Made by a program: the position numbers and the translations under genes. Below the pieces are notes generated by a model that saw only the letters and a program-made list of their open reading frames with translations, did no database searches and was not told the origin of the DNA. Positions 27,990 to 36,284 of a stretch of DNA of 64,000 nucleotides are shown here, piece after piece; within the stretch, counting starts at the first letter, position 1, and each line of letters starts with the position of its first letter. Where the stretch lies: the NCBI RefSeq assembly GCF_900156165.1, contig NZ_FTMY01000017.1, positions 62,001-126,000 of the forward strand. The letters run 5' to 3'. This stretch comes from Pseudacidovorax sp. RU35E. Its GTDB lineage: Bacteria > Pseudomonadota > Gammaproteobacteria > Burkholderiales > Burkholderiaceae_C.

Positions 27990-28535
27990 CTACCCCTCCG
28001 AAGGCGTCCCGAGAGCCCAGCGCGTCAGGGTGCGGCGCAGCCGCTGCTGCTCCACCCGGCCGAGCATGCCCATGCGCGGTATGAGCGCGACGACCTTGTC
28101 CAAGGTCACCAGCCCATGGACGAACATCGCGATGCAGAACGCACGGTCCTTCTCGCGGCCAGCCACGGCCTTGGAAAGGAGAAGGTCCGGCAAGTCCAGA
28201 CAGTAGGCGACCTTCCCGTCGGTTCCCGGGCCCTGGACGCGATGCACCCGGGTCATCCAGTCGTCCGGAAGGACGGCGGTTTCCGGTCCCACGCCTTGTG
28301 CGTAATACCCATAGGTCTCGTGAAACTGCGATCCCTCACCGATGGCCCCATCAATGGCGTCTGCCAGGTCGGGGCGCTGCAACGGATAGATGTCTGCCTC
28401 GCGCGAAGCACGAAACACCTCGGGCGCCGCCGGCAGCGCCCCCAGGATGGACTGGCTGCCCACCACGATGAATTCGTACTGGTCGGTGATGTCCGCGCTG
28501 GCGCGAACGATATGCTCCAGTTCCTCCCGCGTCAC
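27990..28535 (-). CDS. Nucleotidyltransferase-fold protein (DUF6036-like), putative toxin
   Basis: 181 residues with a GTG start at 28535 that overlaps the upstream XRE gene stop (GTGA). FIVVGSQSILG resembles the G-S motif of the minimal nucleotidyltransferase fold, followed after ~20 residues by EADIYPLQ (acidic pair). The rest is helical, with LPDLLLSKAVAGREKDRAF typical of DUF6036/AbiEii-related proteins. With the XRE partner it forms a two-gene unit resembling a type IV-like or NTase toxin-antitoxin system. Toxicity is inference. Confidence 0.72.
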   Translation of the reverse strand: MTREELEHIVRASADITDQYEFIVVGSQSILGALPAAPEVFRASREADIYPLQRPDLADAIDGAIGEGSQFHETYGYYAQGVGPETAVLPDDWMTRVHRVQGPGTDGKVAYCLDLPDLLLSKAVAGREKDRAFCIAMFVHGLVTLDKVVALIPRMGMLGRVEQQRLRRTLTRWALGTPSEG

Positions 28536-29209
28536 GGCATGCTCGCAGAGAGGTCCGAAGCACCGAGCTGCACGCCCTTTTTGAGCGCGCGCACTTGTGC
28601 CAAAACATCGGCTCGCACGTTTTCGGGAAGAACGGCGGTGAGCGGCGACGCCTGACGAAGTTCGGCCGCACGTTGATTTCGGCCGAGCACCTTGCTCCAG
28701 GCGTTCGAGCGAAGAATGGCGTCCCATTCGTGCCAGAGGCTGGTGGATCGTGTAGAACCGGCACTCATCCAGCGCTGCAGTGTGGCTTGGGCCTGGGCCA
28801 GCAGTGCCGGGTCCTCGCGCACCAGGCGCACTGCGGCCTCGTGCAAGGCCAGGCTCTGCAGGTCCTGCGCGCGATGATGCGCGTCATCCGTGGACACCGT
28901 GACCTGAACCGACGGCCGAGGGCGGCGCGACCGGGCGCCCGCAGTATTGGCGGCCGCAGCCTGCAACGCGTCACTCGCCAGCAACGCGAGATCCCCCGCA
29001 ACGCCCAGCACCGCCATCACACGCACATAGTTGCCCATTGACGGACCCGGGTCTCCCGCCTCGATCGCGGCCAACGTGGTGCGCGAGATCTGCGCGCATT
29101 GAGCGACGTCCGCCATGGAGCGCTTGCGGCTCTTGCGCAAGACTTTCAGGCGGTCCCCCAACTGCAACAGCAGCTGCCGTTCGAGAACACCGGACAGACC
29201 CTCGTTCAT
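28532..29209 (-). CDS. XRE-family regulator, putative antitoxin
   Basis: 225 residues. The N-terminal helix-turn-helix (LGDRLKVLRKSRKRSMADVA, then ISRTTLAAIEAGDPGPSMG) is followed by a long C-terminal region with no recognised fold. It overlaps and precedes the nucleotidyltransferase gene. The start codon lies inside the perfect palindrome GTTCATATGAAC, suggesting autorepression. Confidence 0.78.
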   Translation of the reverse strand: MNEGLSGVLERQLLLQLGDRLKVLRKSRKRSMADVAQCAQISRTTLAAIEAGDPGPSMGNYVRVMAVLGVAGDLALLASDALQAAAANTAGARSRRPRPSVQVTVSTDDAHHRAQDLQSLALHEAAVRLVREDPALLAQAQATLQRWMSAGSTRSTSLWHEWDAILRSNAWSKVLGRNQRAAELRQASPLTAVLPENVRADVLAQVRALKKGVQLGASDLSASMP

Positions 29210-29215
29210 ATGAAC
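29204..29215. promoter_or_regulatory. Perfect palindrome GTTCATATGAAC over the XRE start codon
   Basis: A 12-bp perfect dyad overlapping the ATG at 29207-29209. The position suits an operator for the gene's own product. Assignment is by position only. Confidence 0.45.
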
Positions 29216-29371
29216 GGAATTCTAGTCAAAACACCTGGAATCGACCATTATTCTGAACACTTGAAGCACCGGATCGGGTATGGACGGAGCGGCGTCCCTG
29301 CGCCCATGCGACGGGTCAGGAGCACAGGGGGGTGAACCATGGCCTCAAGGCTCAAAGCCGCAGCAGCATGA

Positions 29372-29716
29372 TCAGAGGCATGAAGAGGCTTCGCTGGTGG
29401 CCTCGGCCTTGGACAAGCTCTCCTCGAAGAGCGCGCCAATGCGCACGTCCAATGCGGCTGCGATGCGTCCTAGCGTCTGCGTTGAAGGAGATACCAAGCC
29501 CCGCTCAACACGCGAAAGCATGGACAAGGATAGGCCGGAGACCCGCGCGAGTGCTGAAATCGACATGCCCAACCGCTCGCGATGAGCACGGACATGCATC
29601 CCAATCCGTAGCTCCACGGATCCATCCACGCCGCGCTTCGGCGCTCGCACCCTTGCAAGCAACCGCTTGGGGATGCACACGGGTTCCGACGAGGGCATGG
29701 GAGAAGCTTGTTGCAC
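29372..29716 (-). CDS. XRE-family transcriptional regulator
   Basis: 114 residues. The helix-turn-helix at ~38-95 (IGMHVRAHRERLGMSISALA, then GLSLSMLSRVERGLVSPSTQ) resembles the DNA-binding half of cupin-type XRE regulators, and its ending SPS.qTL matches the regulator at 30372-31040; the sensory domain is missing. It diverges from the XRE gene at 29815 across two matched 15-bp operator boxes. Confidence 0.8.
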   Translation of the reverse strand: MQQASPMPSSEPVCIPKRLLARVRAPKRGVDGSVELRIGMHVRAHRERLGMSISALARVSGLSLSMLSRVERGLVSPSTQTLGRIAAALDVRIGALFEESLSKAEATSEASSCL

Positions 29717-29765
29717 GGCAAGGTCCTTTCACAAGCGCCAAGAGCGAACCCACGGCGGCCGTTAT

Positions 29766-29813
29766 CTACGTATTTCGTAGAGCACTTTAGCCCAAATACT
29801 TCGAATATCGTAG
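29766..29813. promoter_or_regulatory. Pair of 15-bp operator boxes between divergent XRE genes
   Basis: Box 1 CTACGTATTTCGTAG (29766-29780) is a perfect 5-bp-arm dyad. Box 2 CTTCGAATATCGTAG (29799-29813) matches it at 11 of 15 positions. Their starts are 33 bp apart, about three helical turns. Box 2 touches the GTG start of the plus-strand gene. Confidence 0.6.
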
Positions 29814-29814
29814 G

Positions 29815-30156
29815 GTGACGCTCAACGGTCCGCCCACGTCCAGCCCCATATTCAGTCGACGCATGCGCGAAGCGCGTCTTCGAGCGCGATTGCCTCAAGA
29901 CCGATTGGGCGTTCTCATCGGGCTGGACGAGTCGAGCAGCAGCGCCAGAATTTCTCGCTACGAAACCGGCGTGCACGAACCTTCGTTGCCCACGGCGCGA
30001 GCGATCGCCACGGTTTTGCGGGTGCCTCTCGCCTACCTTTACTGCGAGGACGACGTCACAGCGGAAATCCTCCTCGAACTGCACATGGGCGACGACGCCA
30101 TGCGGGCACTGTGCCTTGAATGGCTGAGGACCGGCCGCCGGACGCACCACCCCTGA
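29815..30156 (+). CDS. XRE-family transcriptional regulator
   Basis: 113 residues, GTG start. The helix-turn-helix (FSRRMREARLRARLPQDRLG, then SSARISRYETGVHEPSLPTA) has the usual RYETG turn; AYLYCEDD and a short acidic tail follow. No effector domain. Divergent from 29372-29716; the shared operator suggests cross-regulation. Confidence 0.78.
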   Translation: MTLNGPPTSSPIFSRRMREARLRARLPQDRLGVLIGLDESSSSARISRYETGVHEPSLPTARAIATVLRVPLAYLYCEDDVTAEILLELHMGDDAMRALCLEWLRTGRRTHHP

Positions 30157-30371
30157 CTCGTCGCCGGCGGCAAGCCGCATGGACTTCTTTCTGCGTCAGG
30201 CTTCTGGGCAGAGGATGCTGGCGCATCCTGCCGCTCCCACAAGTGAATGGCCGAGGCACGGGCCCCGCAGTCGGCGACCCAGCACCCGATGAAGTCAGCC
30301 CCTCTGCTCATCACCACCCTGCTTGGGATGAGCGCTCACCATTCGCTGTGCACGCCCCCTCCTGCGCCCGC

Positions 30372-31040
30372 TCAGGCGCGCAACGTGAACACGATGGACA
30401 GATAGGACACCGGCCGAACGACAACCGCCTCGACACCGTGCAAGGCACTCGCATCGAACAGCATGGAGTCACCCGCGCTCAGCTCCATCACCCGCGGGCC
30501 GTAGCGGTACTGGACCTGCCCACTGAGCAGGTGAATGAATTTGAGCCCCGGATGCTGGAAATTGGCATACGGCGGCGCCTCCGGCTCCAGTCGAACCAGG
30601 TAGGGCTCCACGAACATCTGGCCGGATAGAAGGTGGCCCAGCAATTCGTAGTGGTAGCCCGCCACGGCACCCAGCCGATCCACGGGCATCCCCTGCCCTC
30701 GCCGCACCAGGCTGAAATCCATGCGCTCCGCCTGGTCTGCAAAGAAGCGGGCCACCGGAACGCCCAGCCCGCGGGCGATGCGTTCGAGGGTGTCGACCGA
30801 GGGAGACACTAATCCGCGCTCGATGCGCGACAGCATCGAGCGAGACACACCGCTGGCCTGCGCCAGCCCCAGCCCCGACAAAGATGCCGCGGTGCGCAGC
30901 GCCCGGATCTGGGCGCCCACCCGGGACACGGTCGATTCCGGCTCGCCGGCCTTGGACTGCCGGGGGGTCGGCAGCGCCGAGACCGGAATCTGGATGACGC
31001 GGCCGGACGGCAGAGGCGAGGCCTTGCGCAGGCGGCTCAT
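30372..31040 (-). CDS. XRE regulator with C-terminal cupin domain
   Basis: 222 residues from ATG 31040 (a start at 31079 is possible). The helix-turn-helix at ~40-95 (SRSMLSRIERGLVSPSVDTL) is followed by a cupin sensor (VEPYLVRLEPEAPPYANFQH, then FIHLLSGQVQYRYGPRVMEL and LSAGDSMLFDASALHGVE). Such proteins control metabolic or transport genes in response to small molecules. Neighbouring candidates are the pabAB-exporter unit and the ABC operon; targets are unknown. Confidence 0.85.
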   Translation of the reverse strand: MSRLRKASPLPSGRVIQIPVSALPTPRQSKAGEPESTVSRVGAQIRALRTAASLSGLGLAQASGVSRSMLSRIERGLVSPSVDTLERIARGLGVPVARFFADQAERMDFSLVRRGQGMPVDRLGAVAGYHYELLGHLLSGQMFVEPYLVRLEPEAPPYANFQHPGLKFIHLLSGQVQYRYGPRVMELSAGDSMLFDASALHGVEAVVVRPVSYLSIVFTLRA

Positions 31041-31346
31041 GGGCCCAGCCCCCCGCTGGCCCACCGGCCCACACGCCACGGCGAAACCATGCCCCGTGCC
31101 GCCAGCCAGCGGGCATGGGAAGAGCGGGCGCGAACGGAGCGATGCACGGCAGATCCACGTCAGAAAGGCCGCCAGTGTTCAAACAACCCTTCCCCCCCTC
31201 AAGCCTTGCCCCAGAGGCAACCACTGCTGATTGAATGGACCCGGCGCGGCGCCGCATGGGCAATGCATGCAGGGTTGCAGGACCGACACACGCACCAAGG
31301 CAGACCCGCCGGCGAGGTGTTGCACATCACGGCCACACCGCTGTTT
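31041..31346. other. Intergenic stretch between cupin regulator and tandem XRE pair
   Basis: About 300 bp with no supported gene. It should contain the minus-strand promoter of the cupin regulator. Short frames on both strands lack domains. Base composition is as in the neighbourhood. Confidence 0.4.
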
Positions 31347-31367
31347 TGTACCATACATGCGGGTGCA
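31347..31367 (+). promoter_or_regulatory. Operator/promoter of the first tandem XRE gene
   Basis: TGTACC, 8 nt, then GGGTGCA: an imperfect dyad (one mismatch) located ~30 bp before the GTG at 31398. The same element, perfect, precedes the second gene at 31790-31810. Confidence 0.55.
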
Positions 31368-31397
31368 TAAACAGTTCACCACCACGAGATTCGGTGG

Positions 31398-31676
31398 GTG
31401 CGCACCCACCAGGATCCCGAGCTTCTCCAGGCCTTCGCGGCCGAGATCCGGGCGCGCCGTCACGCCGCGGGCCACAGCCAGGAAGCGCTGGCTTTTCATT
31501 GCGGCCTGCACCGCTCCTTCATCGCCAGGCTGGAGCTCGCGCGAAGCAGCCCGTCGATCACCGTCCTGTTCCGACTTGCCGAGGGTCTGGCGACGCCGCC
31601 AGCGACGCTGGTCGATGCGGTCGCGGTACGGCTGCGACAGGAGCGCGCCGCACGCGCGCAGCAGTCCGACGCCTGA
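31398..31676 (+). CDS. Small XRE-family regulator (tandem copy 1)
   Basis: 92 residues, GTG start. It consists almost only of a helix-turn-helix: AAEIRARRHAAGHSQEALAF, then GLHRSFIARLELARSSPSIT, a short helix after it and no effector domain. It is ~75% identical to the product at 31841-32116, with start codons and upstream dyads both exactly 443 bp apart. Probably an autoregulated phage-type repressor. Confidence 0.82.
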   Translation: MRTHQDPELLQAFAAEIRARRHAAGHSQEALAFHCGLHRSFIARLELARSSPSITVLFRLAEGLATPPATLVDAVAVRLRQERAARAQQSDA

Positions 31677-31789
31677 GCACCCGGGTCCGTGAGACCGACG
31701 CGGCATGGGCCCTCGGTGCCCCGTCGAGACAGGACGCCAGCGAACGGCAAGGGGCCCGCCGTTTCGTGCCATGCACACACCTCTTTTTT

Positions 31790-31810
31790 TGCACCATACA
31801 AGCGGGTGCA
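31790..31810 (+). promoter_or_regulatory. Operator/promoter of the second tandem XRE gene
   Basis: TGCACC, 9 nt, GGTGCA: a perfect dyad. ACCATACA within it matches the first copy and could be a -10 element. Same distance to the GTG as in copy 1. Confidence 0.58.
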
Positions 31811-31840
31811 TAAGAACCCATTGACCGGGAGAGTCGGCGC

Positions 31841-32116
31841 GTGCGCGCCCACCAGGATCCCGACCTTCTCCGAGCCTTCGCGGCCGAGGTCCGGGCGCGC
31901 CGGGATGCGGCAGGCTTGAGCCAGGAAGCGCTGGCCTTCCAGTGCAGCCTGAACCGGACCTTCATTGCCAAGCTGGAGCTGGGCCAGACCAGCCCGTCCC
32001 TCACCACACTGTTCCGACTGGCCGACGGCCTGTCCGCCACGCCGACCCAGTTGGTCGAAGCCGTGGCCGTGCGGCTGCGCAAAGAACGTACAGCCAGCCG
32101 CCGACGGGCCGCCTGA
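31841..32116 (+). CDS. Small XRE-family regulator (tandem copy 2)
   Basis: 91 residues, GTG start. The helix-turn-helix is AAEVRARRDAAGLSQEALAF, then SLNRTFIAKLELGQTSPSLT, followed by LFRLADGLSATPTQLVEAVA. A paralogue of the gene just upstream. The recognition helix differs at several positions (GLHRSFIAR versus SLNRTFIAK), so the two proteins may have slightly different operators or form heterodimers. Confidence 0.82.
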   Translation: MRAHQDPDLLRAFAAEVRARRDAAGLSQEALAFQCSLNRTFIAKLELGQTSPSLTTLFRLADGLSATPTQLVEAVAVRLRKERTASRRRAA

Positions 32117-32349
32117 AGGCGGCCGCGCAGCGGCGCCGCCGGCACCAGACCGGAAGGGCACCGAGCGCGCCACGGGTGGCCGACACCGGCGCGCAGCGGC
32201 AGGTTCCGACGCCGGCCACGCCACCGCTCCCCTTCGCCTGACTTCGACGGACGCCGCCACCGCACCGGCGAACCTCCCATTTTCCGGAGGTTGTATTTGG
32301 CGCAAGCACGTTCAGGATGGCCGCTTCCCTTTCACGTTGGAGGCCCTCC

Positions 32350-34509
32350 ATGCGCACCCTGCTGATCGACAACCACGATTCCTTCACCTACAACCTGTTC
32401 CAGTACTTGGCCGCCAGCAACGGCGTCCCGCCCGTGGTGGTGCGCAACGACGAAATGGACTGGGCCGAGGCCTCGCACCTGGGCTTCGACAACATCGTGA
32501 TCTCGCCGGGCCCCGGCCGCCCCCAGCAGCCGGCCGACCTGGGCCTGTCGGCGCAGGCGCTGGCGCAGGCCGACGTGCCCATCCTGGGCGTCTGCCTGGG
32601 CCACCAGGCCATGGGCCATGCCTGCGGCGCCACCGTCGATCTGGCCATGCGACCCATGCACGGGCGGATCGACCGCATCTCGCACTGCGGCCGCGGGCTG
32701 TTCCAGGGCATCCCCGACCGTTTCGAGGCAGTGCGCTACCACTCGCTCGCCGTGACCCAACTGCCCTCCAGCCTGGAAGCGCTCGCCTGGGCGCCGGACG
32801 GCACGCTCATGGCACTGCGGCATGTGCGCAAGCCCTGGTGGGGCGTCCAGTTCCATCCCGAGTCGGTCTGCACCGAGCACGGCGCCCGCCTGTTGCGCAA
32901 CTTCCGCGAACTGACCCTCGAATGGCAGCAGAGCCGGGTACGCCGCAGCACCTGGGGCAGCTTCATCACGATGCCCGAAGCGGCCGAGCCGCCAGCGCCC
33001 GCCTGGGATGTGCGCGCCCGGTGCCTGGATTTCTTCGTGGACCCAGCCCGGGTCTACCAGGCGCTCTTCGCCAGCCAGCGTCCGGCCTTCTGGCTGGACA
33101 GCAGCCAGAACGGGCCCGGCATCGCCCGCTTCTCGTTCATGGGCGATGGCAGCGGACCGCAGAGCGAATACCTGAGCTACGACAGCGAAAGCGGCGCGCT
33201 GCATGTGCAGCATGCGGACTGCGAGGAAACGCTGCCGCAGAGCGTCTTCGACTACCTGGGCCTGCGGCTCGCCAACGAGCCTGCCCAGTTGCACGCGCCG
33301 CTGCCCTTCGACTTCGTCGGTGGCTTCGTGGGCTACTTCGGCTATGAACTGAAGCAGGAGCTCGATGGCGACGGCGTCCACGAGGCCCCTGGACCCGACG
33401 CCGCCTGGCTGTTCGTGGACCGCTTCCTCGCCTTCGACCACGCGGAAGGCCAAGTGTGGATCGTCTGGCTCACGCCGCAAGGGGGCCAGGATCTGCATCA
33501 AGGTTGGGTCGAGTCCATCGCGGCCTATTTGCAGGCCGAAGCCGAGGCCATGCCGCCGCCGCCACCGGAGAGTCGGACCCAGGCGGCGAGCCAGGTGCAA
33601 CGCATGCGCTGGCACACCCCTTTGCCGACCTATCGCACGCTGATCGAACGCTGCCAGCAGGAAATCCGCATGGGCGAGAGCTACGAGCTCTGCCTGACCA
33701 ACCAGCTCGTCGGCGTCGGTCGCGTGGATGCGATGGCGCTCTATCACATGCTGCGCTCGCGCAATGCCGCCCCCTACGCGGCCTACCTGGCGCTGCCGGA
33801 ACTGAGTGTTCTCAGCGCTTCGCCGGAGCTCTTCCTGGCCATCCTGCCGGACCGGACCGTCGAGTCCAAGCCCATCAAGGGCACGGCACCGCGCGGCAAC
33901 ACCCCCGAAGAGGACGAGCGGATCGCCCAGGACCTGCTGTCCGACGAGAAGACCCGCAGCGAGAACCTCATGATCGTGGACCTGCTGCGCAACGACCTCA
34001 ATCGCAGCTGCGAAGTGGGCAGCGTGCATGTGCCGGTGCTCTTCGGGATCGAACGCTTCGCGACCGTGACCCAGATGGTGAGCACCGTGCGCGGCCGGCT
34101 GCGCAGCGACCTCACGGCCGTGGACGCCGTGCAGGCGGCCTTCCCGGGCGGCTCCATGACCGGCGCGCCCAAGAGGCGCACGATGCGCATCATCGACGCA
34201 CTGGAAGGCGCGCCGCGCGGCGTGTATTCCGGCAGCCTCGGCTATCTGTCGCTCAACGGCGCCGCGCGCCTGAACATCGTGATCCGCACCCTCGTCGTGC
34301 AGGACGACATGCTCAGCATCGGCGCGGGTGGCGCCATCGTGGCGCTGTCCGATCCCGATGCCGAGGTCAATGAAATCGTCCTGAAGGCGCGGGCCCTCTG
34401 GGACACGCTCAAGGCCTGCGGCGCAGCGCTGGACGACGCGGACCTGCAGGGCATCGCGCCGGCCGCGCCACCGGTTTCCCCAGGCGACGGCCAAGCCCGT
34501 GAGAATTGA
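32350..34509 (+). CDS. pabAB: Fused aminodeoxychorismate synthase (PabA-PabB)
   Basis: 719 residues from ATG 32350, six bases after GGAGG. Residues 1-~195 are a class I glutamine amidotransferase: ISPGPGRP, the nucleophile cysteine in GVCLGHQAM, and FHPESVCTEHG with the catalytic His/Glu. Residues ~230-700 are the chorismate-binding domain: ESKPIKGTAPRGN, where the lysine in PIKGT marks PabB rather than TrpE (PIAGT), then LRNDLNRSCEVGSV and FPGGSMTGAPK. It makes 4-amino-4-deoxychorismate for p-aminobenzoate. No PabC lyase gene is nearby. The GAT-first fusion resembles plant and actinobacterial enzymes. Confidence 0.9.
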   Translation: MRTLLIDNHDSFTYNLFQYLAASNGVPPVVVRNDEMDWAEASHLGFDNIVISPGPGRPQQPADLGLSAQALAQADVPILGVCLGHQAMGHACGATVDLAMRPMHGRIDRISHCGRGLFQGIPDRFEAVRYHSLAVTQLPSSLEALAWAPDGTLMALRHVRKPWWGVQFHPESVCTEHGARLLRNFRELTLEWQQSRVRRSTWGSFITMPEAAEPPAPAWDVRARCLDFFVDPARVYQALFASQRPAFWLDSSQNGPGIARFSFMGDGSGPQSEYLSYDSESGALHVQHADCEETLPQSVFDYLGLRLANEPAQLHAPLPFDFVGGFVGYFGYELKQELDGDGVHEAPGPDAAWLFVDRFLAFDHAEGQVWIVWLTPQGGQDLHQGWVESIAAYLQAEAEAMPPPPPESRTQAASQVQRMRWHTPLPTYRTLIERCQQEIRMGESYELCLTNQLVGVGRVDAMALYHMLRSRNAAPYAAYLALPELSVLSASPELFLAILPDRTVESKPIKGTAPRGNTPEEDERIAQDLLSDEKTRSENLMIVDLLRNDLNRSCEVGSVHVPVLFGIERFATVTQMVSTVRGRLRSDLTAVDAVQAAFPGGSMTGAPKRRTMRIIDALEGAPRGVYSGSLGYLSLNGAARLNIVIRTLVVQDDMLSIGAGGAIVALSDPDAEVNEIVLKARALWDTLKACGAALDDADLQGIAPAAPPVSPGDGQAREN

Positions 34510-35374
34510 TGCGGAGGGCCGGTACGGCCCCGCGGCCATGGCCGCTGCCATGGGCTGCTGGGCCGGCAACGATGCCCTGGTCAAGCTCTGCGCACACGAC
34601 CTTTCGGTGACGCAGATCCTGGCCATCCGGGGCCTCTTCGCCAGCTCGCTCGCGCTGACCCTGGTCCTGCTTGCACGCGAGCGGCTTCAGCCACGCGCGC
34701 TCACGCGCCCAGCCGTGGCGCTGCGGTGCACGCTGGAGCTCGCCACGGCCGCCAGCGCTACCTGGGCACTGGCCCACGCGCCCCTGGGCGTCGTCACGGC
34801 CATCACGATGACCGCCCCCATGCTGGCGGTGCTCGGGGCACAGCTGCTGGGCTGGGAGGCGCGCGCATGGACTCGCCTGCTGGGCGTGCTGGCGGGTCTC
34901 TTCGGCGCCCTGCTGGTCGTGCAGCCATGGCAGAACCAACAACCGCCGCTCGCGGGTGTCGCGGCGGCATTCATCTGCGCCCTGTGCCTGGCCGCCCGGG
35001 ACCTGAGCACGCGACGCCTGGCGCAGGCCCTGTCGGCGCGCGCAATGACGCTCCTGACGAGCGCCACTGTCGGACTTGCCGGCCTGGGGGCCTGGCAGGC
35101 GACGACGCCCGCCCCATCCGTCACTCCATGGCACTGGGGACTGTTGGCTGGCGCGGCCCTATGCGCCACCGCAGGCAACCTGCTGCTTGTCGCGGCGCTG
35201 CGCAGCACGCATCTGGGGCGCGTCATGCCCCTGCGCTTCAGCCTGCTGCTGTGGTCCACCTTGCTGGGCATGCTGATCTGGCAGGAACGGCCTTCGACGC
35301 TCACCTGGGCGGGCCTCACACTGATCGCCGCAACCGGCGCGGCCGCGTTGCGCAAGCGCGCCCCCTTCGCCTGA
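34499..35374 (+). CDS. DMT-superfamily (EamA) transporter
   Basis: 291 residues, GTG start overlapping the last 11 bases of pabAB. About ten membrane helices arranged as two EamA repeats. The family usually exports small metabolites. Overlap with pabAB suggests co-translation and export of an aminodeoxychorismate- or p-aminobenzoate-derived product (inference). Confidence 0.85.
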   Translation: MRIDAEGRYGPAAMAAAMGCWAGNDALVKLCAHDLSVTQILAIRGLFASSLALTLVLLARERLQPRALTRPAVALRCTLELATAASATWALAHAPLGVVTAITMTAPMLAVLGAQLLGWEARAWTRLLGVLAGLFGALLVVQPWQNQQPPLAGVAAAFICALCLAARDLSTRRLAQALSARAMTLLTSATVGLAGLGAWQATTPAPSVTPWHWGLLAGAALCATAGNLLLVAALRSTHLGRVMPLRFSLLLWSTLLGMLIWQERPSTLTWAGLTLIAATGAAALRKRAPFA

Positions 35375-35398
35375 GCGCCATCGCGCGCGCCGGCGTCT

Positions 35399-36109
35399 TC
35401 AGCGAAGCATGCCGGTGGCAGCGGCCCGCGCCGTGGCCGAGGGACGGTTGCGCGCGCCCAGCTTTCGCCCTGCGTTCTTGATGTGGAACTCCACGGTGTG
35501 CGACGACGTGGACAGGATCTGCGCCGTCTCCGTCGACGTCTTGCCGTCGGCTGCCCAGCGTAGCGCCTCACGCTCGCGGGGTGTCAGCGGCGCCAGGTGC
35601 AGGCCCTTGAGCTGGAGGATCCGCTTCGTCAAGGCGGCGTGCGCCACGTTGACCAGGAAGCGCAGGCGGACCTCCTTGGTACGAAGTTCAGCCTGGCCGA
35701 TCGGCTCCGAGGACCGTGCAAGGGTGAGCATCCCCACGCCGCCCTCCGGTCCGTAGCAGGCCTGGGCCCGCCCATGGCGAAGTCCAAACGACCGCGCTTC
35801 GTCCCACAACTGTTGCGCGGACCGAAAGAGACCGTCGCACCACAGCACCGGCTCCAGCGATGCGTGCGCATGGGCCACGGTGGGATCGACCCGAAGGTAA
35901 CCGGCCTCTTTGTAGCGCTCTCGCCATGACTCCGCGTAGTTGTTGACCAGGTAAAAGCGCCGATCGGTGAACGGCAGCGGGTACTGGTAGCCGTAGGCAC
36001 ACCACTCGAAGCCAAGCTGCTCTGCGCACTTGGCCACCGTATTGAAAGCCTGCCGAACATCCCCGCTCGCATCCAACGCATCCAGCAGTGCGCCGCCCCA
36101 ACTCTCCAT
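35399..36109 (-). CDS. luxR: LuxR-family quorum-sensing regulator
   Basis: 236 residues from ATG 36109, preceded by AGGGGAA; a GTG at 36136 would add nine residues. The autoinducer-binding domain carries the conserved pocket residues (NNYAESWRERYKEAGYLRVD, then PVLW). The C-terminal domain is a LuxR helix-turn-helix (LTPREREALRWAADGKTSTE, then SSHTVEFHIKNAGRKLGA). It divergently faces luxI with a 246-bp gap, so it is probably its cognate receptor. Effect (activator or repressor) is not shown by sequence. Confidence 0.92.
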   Translation of the reverse strand: MESWGGALLDALDASGDVRQAFNTVAKCAEQLGFEWCAYGYQYPLPFTDRRFYLVNNYAESWRERYKEAGYLRVDPTVAHAHASLEPVLWCDGLFRSAQQLWDEARSFGLRHGRAQACYGPEGGVGMLTLARSSEPIGQAELRTKEVRLRFLVNVAHAALTKRILQLKGLHLAPLTPREREALRWAADGKTSTETAQILSTSSHTVEFHIKNAGRKLGARNRPSATARAAATGMLR

Positions 36110-36284
36110 GTGGTTCCCCTCATCGGACGTTGACACATGACCGTCACAAAAGATTAACGAAACATGCGCCTTTTATGCAACAGCTGTGCGCTCGATGAGC
36201 AGTCATCGTCTTTGGCAACTCGCGATCCAGACCCCGGCTCGCGCACTCCAAGGCGCACCGCAGCGCGTTCAACGCGGCGCGCAA

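Larger units (their letters stand above)
31344..32116 (+). repeat. 443-bp tandem duplication (dyad + XRE gene)
   Basis: Two units, operator plus XRE gene, at a constant 443-bp offset (31347 to 31790; 31398 to 31841). Coding parts are strongly conserved while the spacer (31677-31780) has diverged, so the duplication is not recent. Confidence 0.8.

Noticed and set aside
32350-34509. Anthranilate synthase (TrpE-G) or phenazine PhzE
   Set aside because: The domain order is amidotransferase first and the motif is PIKGT with lysine, which marks aminodeoxychorismate synthase; TrpE has PIAGT.
32332-34626. 764-codon minus-strand frame opposite pabAB
   Set aside because: No recognisable domain, and the plus strand has intact amidotransferase and PabB motifs.
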